Source: Scilla litardierei (lineage: Eukaryota > Streptophyta > Magnoliopsida > Asparagales > Asparagaceae). Taken from it: DNA of 64,000 nt. The stretch spans positions 45,555,375-45,619,374 of the forward strand of contig CM061142.1 of NCBI GenBank assembly GCA_030789695.1, given 5' to 3'. This document shows, in pieces, positions 55,753-64,000 of this stretch. The position numbers were made by a program, and so were the translations under genes. The notes under the pieces were generated by a model. The model did no database searches, was not told the origin of the DNA, and was given only the letters and a program-made list of their open reading frames with translations. Position 1 is the stretch's first letter. Each line of letters starts with the position of its first letter.

Positions 55753-56310
55753 CACTACTACATATCCGGCTTTCAGCCACGGACAAATCCGTGGCTGAAA
55801 CCCAGCATTCCGTGGCGGAACAATTACGACCACAGAAAATAATTCCGTGGACGAAAAGCCGTGGCCGATACCATTGTGGCTGATACCCCTTTGCCCACGA
55901 AACAATCCGTAGCCGATAATCCGCCACGGAATAACGCCCACGGATATTCGTGGCCGATAATTCGAATAAAATACTATATAAAACTAGTGGTCACGGACAA
56001 ATCCGTGGCCGATAGTTCTATATGGATACGGAAAGGTCCGTGGCCGATAGTTATCCGCCACGGATAATGTGCACAAAGTTGACGTAAACTGAGCACAAAA
56101 TCCGTGGGCGAAACCCTTCGGCCACGGAATTTTCAGTGGCCATAAATAATCATCGCCCACGGAAATGACACTGTACATTACTTTATTGGCCACAGATTAT
56201 GTGCACGAAATCGTCAACTTTGTGCACATTATAATTATCGGCCACAGACATTGCCATGGCCGTCTGGTACTATCGGCCACGAATATGTCCGTGGCTGATA
56301 GTTTAAAATT
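55753..56310 (+). mobile_element. CACTA transposon terminus with subterminal repeats
   Basis: The element starts CACTACTACA at 55753, inside the copia scrap; TAT (55750-55752) would be the 3-bp TSD. The next 550 bp are filled with CCACGGA, TCCGTGG and GGCCGATA repeats in both orientations, beginning with a strong foldback (TTTCAGCCACGGA / TCCGTGGCTGAAA). Such subterminal arrays bind the CACTA transposase. The other terminus and transposase gene are not identified here. Confidence 0.75.
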
Positions 56311-56832
56311 ATTTTTCAAAAAATTGCAGAATTTTCTACATACAATATACATTTATAACAATCAAATAAGTACATGTATACAACAAAAATAATTCAAACA
56401 ACTAATTAAAATTAAATGCACCCAAATTCATTAAAAACGAGCAAATATAGTATTTATTACATATCCGGCATCTAGGTCCGTAGTTTAAACCAATGAACAT
56501 ATGAAAACAATAAAAAATAGCATCCTCCATGCTACACCGCCAATGTTCCCAAGCCCACACCATTGCCATGTCCGTCATCGACTGCCAGCATCGTCCCCAT
56601 GCCCGCTACCATCGCCCCCAAGCCCACTCCCCTCGCCAAGACCTACAGCATCCCCTTGCCGTCCATCGCCACCGCTTCCACCTTCAGGTCCCAAAGGACT
56701 GCCCTCACCATGGTGACCCTACCAAAAAATTATAATAACTTAGACGGTAAAACAAAAAATATTAAACGAGTAAACACACCAAATTATATAACATGAAAAG
56801 AAATACGTAAATTTGAGTTTACCCAGAAACTA
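56311..56832. other. AT-rich stretch, possible CACTA interior
   Basis: No supported gene. Around 56520-56710 the plus strand is rich in CACC/CCCC words (Gly-rich if read on the minus strand). This could be interior CACTA sequence, but no transposase motif is visible. Confidence 0.4.
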
Positions 56833-57000
56833 CCCAAAATTTGGGTTTGCCCAGAAATTGGGCAGAGCCAAGCGTGCACTTGAGTGCACGTGTGAATGCA
56901 AAAAACGAAGGGCACGCGCTCTGGGCAGAGTTTGCCCAGATTACTAAGCAGACTTCTGTCCAATTTTCTGGACAGAGTCTGCCCAGAAATTGTCCAGTTT
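56833..57000. repeat. Cluster of short perfect hairpins with GCCCAGA and GTCCAG words
   Basis: Foldbacks include CCCAAA-A-TTTGGG (56833-56845), GCCCA-GAAAT-TGGGC (56849-56863), CGTGCACT-TG-AGTGCACG (56872-56889), TCTGGGCA-GAGTT-TGCCCAGA (about 56920-56940) and CTGTCCA...TGGACAG (about 56956-56976). They share a TGCCCAGAAATTG phrase. Origin unknown. Confidence 0.6.
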
Positions 57001-57208
57001 ATGTATTAAACGACTGTCCATTTGAATTATTCGGAAAAATACACGCTTTTTTGGGGGTTGACGAACAAAACATGTTTTATTCCCGTATTGCACATTTTAT
57101 ACGTTTACACTCGTTTCTAGTGATATATATACGAGACCCAAACGCAAAGTGTTATAGGTGATAGGAATATGGTTATGGTTATGGGGGGGAGGGAGGGGGG
57201 AGAGAGAG

Positions 57209-57768
<560 letters not shown>

Positions 57769-58120
57769 GTAACCCAAAAGTGCGACCGTGTAGTTTTACC
57801 GCAAGCGCACGGTGTAGCGGCGAGCGGGTTATCGAACACAGGGAGGACGAATGAAAGTGCTTGCTCCGAACAACCTGGCTATTAAGAACAGAAAAGAGAG
57901 AATTTGCCTTTGGTGATCCTATCACAATCATCAGACAAAATATGAAGGTATCAAATCAAATAAAGGACGCCTAGGGAATGGGGAATTCCCGCTACTCACC
58001 GTATCTCGTCAATGTGATTCATTGGTATCAAAATTGCTAGAATAGAATCTCGGATGAACTAGTTGCAACTGAATGTAATACCTAGCTCACGCTCTCTCGC
58101 TGTTGCCGGTCTATAGCTAT

Positions 58121-58419
58121 CCTAGGTTCGGGTCCAATCTCTTGCAAACCCTAGCCTAGGCAAGCTAGCATTAGGATCAACATCATCGTTCAATCGCGCC
58201 CCGAGCCCACTCTCGTGCAAACTCGGGCCACGACCTAGGTTGGGATAGTTCCTACCCGTCCAATCTCTTGCAAACGGGTATTGGCATGGAAATGCAACCG
58301 AGAACCCTAGTATCGGTCCAATCTCTTGCAAACCGATACTACGGAAACTCAATTTCAACCCAATTCGGATTTCTAGGGTTTCCTATCGAATTGGGATCCA
58401 ATCTCTTGCAAATCCCAAT
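58121..58419 (-). ncRNA. Five tandem hairpins with constant 14-nt loop, variable stems
   Basis: The loop CCAATCTCTTGCAA (plus strand) occurs at 58134-58147, 58260-58273, 58318-58331 and 58398-58411, and a diverged version at about 58206-58219. Stems are different but complementary: CCTAGG.GGGT/ACCC.CCTAGG, CCCGAG/CTCGGG, TACCCGT/ACGGGTA, TAGTATCGGT/ACCGATACTA, ATTGGGAT/ATCCCAAT. Covariation of every stem around a fixed loop points to selected structure, most likely in the element RNA. The loop includes the self-complementary TTGCAA. Not a known RNA family to me. Confidence 0.7.
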
Positions 58420-58904
58420 CAATATGAACTCCTAGCCATCCGTAATAAATCGATCCCAAACTAACCCTAATAGCAATTCTAGCAAAATTTCTATCAATTC
58501 ATCACAAATCTGAAATTGGGCTCGTAGGGTTCATCCCCACGCCCCAAGACGTAAGGACTACTCACAATTCATAGCACAAATACAAAAATAATCAATGGAA
58601 TTAACAAGAGAATTCATCACAATATTCAAATAAACAATAAAAATAGTATTTTTAGAGGGGAGAGAGACAAACCAATAGAGTTCTTCCAATAATCCAACAA
58701 AAATCAACTTTTCTCTCCTCTCCAATCACAAAAATCTAAAGCTAAAAGTTTAATCTAAAAAGCTGCAAAAAGTAAAGAAAAAAGCTCTCTAACCTAGGGT
58801 AAAAACAGGGGTTAAATACCCCCCAAAATCGTCCAAAAAACTGTGACCAAAATGCCCCTGCGCAGCCTGAAATCCGCAATTTTCGCTACAGGCAGCGCGT
58901 CGCA

Positions 58905-59283
58905 CTCGGCCGAGTTACAAAAGTCGCTCGGCCGAGTGACAAACCCTGAGAATTTCCAGTAAGTCTGGGTCTTCGGGGGTCTTCACTTTGGGAGTCGCTC
59001 GGCCGAGTGAGTTGTCGTAACTCGGCCGATGGCTTCAATGTACTCGGGCGGTCGGCTTTTGCCACTCGGCCGAGTGGGTCTTCTGAAGCTCAGGCAGACG
59101 AAAAACAGTAAGTTGGCGATTTTTGATGGGCTTCGTCTGAGTGCCACTCGGGCGGACGGGGTCTTGTCACTCGGCCGATGTGGCTTCCGTCGCTCGGCCG
59201 AATGCACACATGAAGCGTGTCAGATCCGGTCGGCCGAGCGGTGTCTCGCTGGTCGGCTGAGTGACTCCTTCACTCGGCCGAGT
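58905..59283. promoter_or_regulatory. Cluster of TCGGCCGA palindromes in Z LTR
   Basis: Nine exact TCGGCCGA (near 58907, 58928, 58999, 59032, 59066, 59171, 59194, 59231, 59274), plus degenerate copies (for example GTCGGCTGAG near 59252). Many neighbours lie 21-23 bp apart and one pair 33 bp. Flanks often extend to CACTCGGCCGAGTG. Confidence 0.8.
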
Positions 59284-59582
59284 GAGACACCAAAAATGCC
59301 CAATCAGCTTGTATTGGCCTCCTCGTCGCTCCTGCGACGTTCTTTCTTCTTCCGCTCCTCTCCAATAGCAAAATACCCCTCGGGGAGGTCATCGGTGACA
59401 CTCTGAAGTAGGCGTATCTCGAGATCACTCCAAATCGCTCCAAATCACCTGAAATACGACAAAAACAACAAATCGTGAAAAGCATCGCAATATCGTCGAT
59501 ATATCGTGAAAAACATGATTTGAGCGTTCTAAATGGCATGCAAACATGCGGGAAAAAGGTGTAAAATAAGGAGTGATCAAAA

Positions 59583-59618
59583 TCCCCCAAGCTTACCTCT
59601 TACTCGTCCTCAAGGAAG
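59583..59618 (-). promoter_or_regulatory. Z polypurine tract with AGGA hairpin
   Basis: Minus strand: CTTCCTTG, loop AGGA, CGAGTAAG (6 of 8 pairs), 5 nt, AGCTTGGGGGA (59593-59583), next to the LTR end at 59579. Confidence 0.65.
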
Positions 59619-61664
59619 ATAAGTAAAAGGCGAACCCTGTGGATTCAGAAAACGGCGAAAAACGAAAAAAATGAAAAAACGAAGAAAAACGGAAAACGAA
59701 ATAAAAACGAAGAAGAAATAAGGAAGCGAAGAGGGAAGCTGCTAGATCATTTCCTCAGGACGTGGGTTTCGCTTACTCATATAGCATGCACCGAATGAAA
59801 AACACATGTCAAAGAATTTTATTTTGATATCATAGTATAATGGTACAAATAGAAATAGAAAACCCACGAACAACGATATAATCATGAAAAACGGAATAAT
59901 TTTAGAATTAACATCGTCTGAATCATTTAAAGCGGTATACAAATCGCAGATCACACACTTTTCAATTGAATGCTTTCTATAAGGAGTATAAGAGTATCAC
60001 ACCGTAGAATAGAAAGAATAGATAAGCATGGATTTCATGAAATGAGTGCTAGGCATAGATTTCTGGACTTCGTAAAGCTAAAAATAATCTCACCGAGTAT
60101 AGAATATTACTTAGCCTAGGTTGTCGTGCAACGTCAAGTAGTCACTCTCTCACACATCAATGGATTCTCTCCCCCAAGCTTATCTATAAGCGTGGTGGCA
60201 CAAAAACAATATTTACATCCCCATTTTTATGAAGCTCCAAAAAAATAAAAACAAAAAGAGGGAAAGAAAGAGAGAACATGAGATGGGATCTTTTATTGAG
60301 GTTCTTCCTCTTTTCTTTTTCTTTTTCTTTTTCTCTTTTTTTTCTCTTTTTTTTTCAAATAGCACATATACACAATGATCCCAACTCAGAGAGAAATAAG
60401 ATATGCAAGAATTTTCTTTTTCTTTTTTTTGTTTTGGGAAATTTGGAGCTAGGAATTAATAGCGGGGGAAATGCCATATAATAGAATCGCTAAGGGGAGA
60501 TTCACCAATGACTTTAAAATAGAGAAATGATGTTCAAGATTTGTGGAGAAAGAAATAAATATATCTCTCGGTTCACTCTATAGGACGTGCACGACAACTT
60601 CAGCAGGGTAATCTAATCTACTCAGTTTCAATCACAAAAAAGCTAAACTAATCCAGATTTATCATAGCTAACATCATTCAATCATCCTGAAGTGAAATGT
60701 ACAAATCATGCATATAGAAGTGATATAGGAAAAGAAATCGGTACTCCAGATATAAGCATCCAATGCGTGAATCTTGGTGTGTTTTCTGCGATAGCATACA
60801 TATGAATATTCAGACTCAGCTAATAATAAAATTTCATCCATTTTCATGCGGAAAAAGTGTGGGCTACTATCTCTAAATGCAAGGCAAATCATAGCATATG
60901 ATATCAGAAATTAAGTCTAAGACATGACAAATATAGCATGCATATAGGGAAAGCTAACTCCACGTCATCATCATCACAGAAAAGTCATCTCTAGCATGAG
61001 ATGAAAAAGAGATAAAGATAAAGGGGAAAATAAAACTATTTACAATGCAGCACACAAAGAAATAAGAAAAAAACGTGATGCATGGTAAAATAAAAGAAAA
61101 AAAATTGATGAAAATAGGTGCAAAAGCGGAAAATGGCGTGAAAAAACTAAAAATAAAGGTGGTAAATCAAAAAGAACGTGAGAACTCACTCCCCCAAGCT
61201 AAACGGCACAGTGTCCTCAATGTGCAAAGTGTGGCACACCGAGAGACAAGTAATGAGAGGGGTAGGTGAGGATGCATGCATGAGGAAAAATAAAAGAAAA
61301 TAATGAAACGAAAAATATGATGCAGACATGATGCATGCAGATATAGGAGTGATACAGATATAAAGGTGTGACACCAAAAACTCACCCTCTCTCCCAAAAA
61401 AGATATATAAATATATAGAAAGAAGATGTGTACCCAAAAATAGTGAGGGGGAGGGGGGGTGGGCAAAATGCGTCAGGACCCAGCAGAGACGGGCAGCACA
61501 ACCGCAAAAAGAATCGATGGCATCAAGGGTGCCTAAGAAGGTGGGGCTGCGCCGTCTCCGTCCTGAGGCAGAGGTGGTGGTGGTGGTGGTGGGACAGGCT
61601 GCTGAGCGGGTGTGGGTGTGGAAGTGGAAGCAGGCTGGGTGTGGGTAGGAGTGGGGGTGGGGAC
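59619..61664 (-). other. Z internal non-coding region with extra PPT-like modules
   Basis: A-rich on the plus strand, with a T/CT-rich stretch near 60300-60355. No gene. At 61225-61190 (minus) lies GCACATTG, loop AGGA, CACTGTGC, 5 nt, AGCTTGGGGGA (7 of 8 pairs). At 60180-60170 another AGCTTGGGGGA follows a different hairpin (GCTTAT-AG-ATAAGC). Confidence 0.65.
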
Positions 61665-63650
61665 CTACTGGGTGGGCGTGGGTACGCGGGGGAGACGCTC
61701 TAGGACCTGGGTAAGGCAGTAGTGAATATGCGGGAGCAGGTCGAAGCGGCCAGCCATCGCAGTGAAGGTGGCGGACAGGGTCCTAAGGTCGCCTCTGAGG
61801 CCACTCACCGCCCCCTCGAGAGCACGAATGCTCAGAAGTACAGTGTCGGGGGAGGTGGTGTAGAGGGACGCACCAGTCTGTGCTGTGTAGGGCGGGGCTG
61901 GCGTACTCTGGTGGCGTAGGTGATGGGCTCAGCAGGTAAGTGGACGAAAGGTGCTGTGCTCGCAAGTGTGGGCCTGGCCTCAGTGGGAGGCCGGGGCACC
62001 AGCTGGTGAGAAGTGGAGGCAGCAGCAACGAAAGAGGAATACAAAAGTGGCAACGAGGCGGCCAGATAGGTCGGTGACACAGACGTGTGGACAGACGCCA
62101 CGACACTCTCAGAGAATACAGCATCGGTGGAGACAGAGGCGGAGACCGCAGTCTCTACGGCGGTGGCAAAAGAGGGCTCTCCGAACTCAACTATAGTCGA
62201 CGGGCGCTTGGGTACGGCAGAGGAAACGGGCTCGACAGACAGAGGGCCAGTGGTGGTGGGCGTGGAAGTAGTGGAAGTGGGCTCAGCTAGGGTACTCCCG
62301 ACATCGACAGAAGTGTGGACAGAGGTGTCGGGAGCAGCAGAAATATCAGGGATAGGCTGAGGGGCCACGGGGTCAACAGGGGCAGCAGGCTCAGCAAGTG
62401 CAACAGGGTCTGCGGGGGCAGCGTGGGCAGCGTGGGCCTGCTCGGCCTGCTCGGCCTAGAGCACGTATGCGGCTGGGATCAGAAGATCCATCGCAGGGAG
62501 CCAGTCCACCTGGGCCGGTGTAATCTGAGTCCGAGCTGGGCTCGGAAGAATCATGTAATCGGCACCGTAGGGGCCGTGCAGCCAGACCCAGTGTCGCTCA
62601 CCGTGCGGACGAAGCATCTTCATCCGGGCCATAACATCTATGGACAGTGAAGTGGGGCCCGGTGCTCGTCGCAGGTCATCTGGAAAGTCCTCGCCGGTCA
62701 TAAGGGCAAGCAAGGTGATCAGACCGCCGCAGCATATCGGTGAGCGCGCGCCCACCGATACGATGATGCGGTCCAAAAACCAAGCCGCGACATCAATCAC
62801 GACGGCGGGGACCAACTCATCGCCCTCCCTAGATAGAGCTCTGGGGCGTGTCATCGCGTAGAGCATATAAAGCTCCGGCGTGGACATCGTGCCCGGCTCA
62901 TATCTGGCCAAAAAGGTAGTCGCCATAAGGCGCTGAGGTATACGGAGGCAGGGATGGACAATGGCTGAGGCCTTGGCCCTACTAGGGTCAAAGGCAGCAT
63001 GAAGACCTGTAATCCGGGCCCAGAAGGCGCCGGCATCGAATGAAGGTGGGGGAATGTGGGTGGGGGCGTAACCTCGGTCGACCCCGGGGACATCGGGCCA
63101 CGAGAAGAAAGCTATCATCATACCGAGAGTGACCTGGCACTCTCGGTCCATGAACCGAAACGAGCATCCCTCGTCGGTCCGGGCGATCGAACTAAGAACC
63201 TCAAGTGTCGGACGGATAAACGTGTCCGCCGACACCTGGAAGAAATCTCGCCAACCCACGTTGTCGTACAACGTGAGCATCCCCTCGAGTACCCCCAGGC
63301 GTCCTAGGTCTGCAGGGTGTGCGAACCTGGAGGGTACGATCGAGCGCTGGGAGATACGCTCGAAAGCGACGCAGTGTGCATCGTTCCGGAACGTGATCCC
63401 CAACGGCCCGATAAGTGGAGCCAGAGGTGGTGGCTGTGGAGCGGCAGGGAGTGGCTGTGCGGGGTGTATGGGCTGTGCGGGCTCTGCAGGCTGTGCGGGG
63501 TGTGTGGGGGCCTGCAGGCCGTGCTGGGTGAACGGGGTGTGGTGGAGAAGGCAGAGGAGAGTCCTCCACATCGTGGGAGGGGCCGGCATCATCCGACCGC
63601 TTCCGCTTGGCGGAAGCTCTCCTCGACCGCGGCCGTGTCCGGGGCGGCAT
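61665..63650 (-). pseudogene. Z ORF1, Athila/Tat-type retrotransposon protein, three lesions
   Basis: ATG at 63650 starts MPPRTRPRSRRASAKRKRSD, a basic nuclear-localisation-like N-terminus. After a Pro/Ala-rich linker comes the conserved ORF1 body: FERISQRSIVPSRFA, LGRLGVLEGMLTLYDNVGW, RPTLEVLSSI, FRFMDRECQVTLGMM, FWARITGLHAAFDPSRAKAS, ELYMLYAMTRPRALS, SPICCGGLITLLALMTGED. A Thr/Ser/Pro-rich part follows and the end is a leucine-rich, coiled-coil-like segment (IRALEGAVSGLRGDLRTL) with a TAG at 61665-61667. Lesions: a frameshift in the linker near 63550, a TAG at 62456-62458 and a frameshift near 61845. Function of this family is unknown; it stands in the gag position in non-autonomous Tat/Athila elements. 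Confidence 0.8.
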
Positions 63651-64000
63651 ATGGGCCCCGAGCGCTCACCAAAACCAAAAAAAATGTGGCGTGCGTAAAA
63701 TAAAGGAAAGAATATACCACGACACGCCGCGAGAGCAAAGCTATGGAAGCGTGCGAAGACGACGCCTCCACGTAGCCCAAATCAGTCCCTGGAAGCTCCC
63801 CTGGGCTCCCCTAAGCTCCCAAATATAACCTGCGCATGAAACGTAGATATCAGCGAGTAATATTCAAAACGTATGGGGTATTAGGGGTATAATAGATAGA
63901 AATTGAAATTAATTTGGGTTTGGGGTTCGTTTAATGCATGGATCGTCGAAAAATACACAAAAGAGGAGAAATAGGCGAAAATCGGCGTTACCGGAGGTGG
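63651..64000 (-). other. Z leader (upstream of ORF1)
   Basis: Contains no further gene in the 350 bp visible; the 5' LTR and primer site should lie beyond the window. Confidence 0.5.

Larger units (their letters stand above)
57769..59579 (-). repeat. 3' LTR of Z
   Basis: Start TGTAACCC and end GTGATCA, with the end fixed by alignment to X (…CA then AAATCCCCCAAGCT). It shares ACCGCAAGCGCACGGTGT and TCGAACACAGGGAGG with X. It contains five covarying hairpins and the TCGGCCGA palindrome cluster. The start is tentative since the partner LTR is outside the window. Confidence 0.7.
57769..64000 (-). mobile_element. Tat/Athila-like gypsy element Z, truncated by the window end
   Basis: Minus strand, 3' LTR 57769-59579, PPT module, 2 kb of non-coding DNA, then an ORF1 of Athila/Tat style starting at 63650, with leader running off the right edge. 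No pol was found between ORF1 and the LTR, so Z is non-autonomous. It shares LTR phrases and PPT modules with X. Confidence 0.8.

Noticed and set aside
55753..56310. CRISPR-like array of CCACGGA repeats
   Set aside because: Repeats are short, irregularly spaced and in both orientations; they follow a CACTA terminus in a plant-type genome.
62085..63703. Plus-strand frames in element Z (Gly/Arg-rich, up to 189 codons)
   Set aside because: Shadows of the minus-strand ORF1, whose conserved blocks are clear.

Overview
This window reads as repeat-dominated nuclear DNA of a flowering plant. Almost everything that can be identified is LTR retrotransposon: Ty1/copia, Ty3/gypsy of the Tekay (chromovirus) and Tat/Athila-like types, and small non-autonomous derivatives. 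There is also one end of a CACTA DNA transposon and a few satellites. I see no intact host gene, rRNA, tRNA or CRISPR array. The only non-transposon coding-like sequence is a short duplicated exon-like piece near 14.3-15.2 kb. Species cannot be told from the sequence. Layout: 1-3783 holds a 34-bp minisatellite and two worn Tekay-like LTR ends. 3784-6630 is a truncated minus-strand Tat-like gypsy (gag plus 5' LTR). 6696-13286 is a complete but decayed minus-strand copia element (A) with 119-120-bp LTRs and target-site duplication (TSD) ATAAC. 13518-14103 is a 586-bp TRIM with TSD TATCT. 14109-15429 is a tandemly duplicated non-transposon segment. From 15430 to about 54.6 kb lies one minus-strand copia element (B) split into four pieces by three later gypsy insertions, each with a recognisable TSD: a Tekay element (16474-27668, GCTTA/GCCTA), a Tat-like non-autonomous element X (29269-43274, TACAT) and a young Tekay-derived non-autonomous element Y (44122-53350, TCGTT/TCTTT). 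X itself carries a copia element N (35379-42752, ACGTC) inside its right LTR. To the right are direct repeats, a copia RNase H scrap broken by a CACTA end, a foldback hairpin next to a long AT microsatellite, and the 3' part of a Tat/Athila-like element Z that runs off the window. The most interesting signals are structural. (1) A hairpin of fixed geometry (up to 8-bp stem of varying sequence, AGGA/AGGG tetraloop, 5-nt spacer) sits beside the polypurine tract (PPT) of four different Ty3 elements and recurs inside two of them. (2) The Z LTR has five hairpins with a near-constant 14-nt loop and completely different, compensating stems. (3) The X and Z LTRs carry clusters of 8-bp palindromes, mostly spaced about two helical turns, with a different palindrome in each family. 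(4) Copia A, the TRIM and both Tekay elements all appear to prime on tRNA-Ile, at its anticodon arm or at its 3' end. (5) Two candidate introns interrupt the Tekay gag-pol, and one is conserved in Y, whose only protein is a capsid-less polypeptide with four zinc knuckles. How the elements relate: A, TRIM and B share LTR end style; Tekay and Y share PBS, intron and knuckle architecture; X and Z share PPT modules and LTR organisation. This suggests non-autonomous families (TRIM, Y, X, Z) using proteins supplied by relatives.
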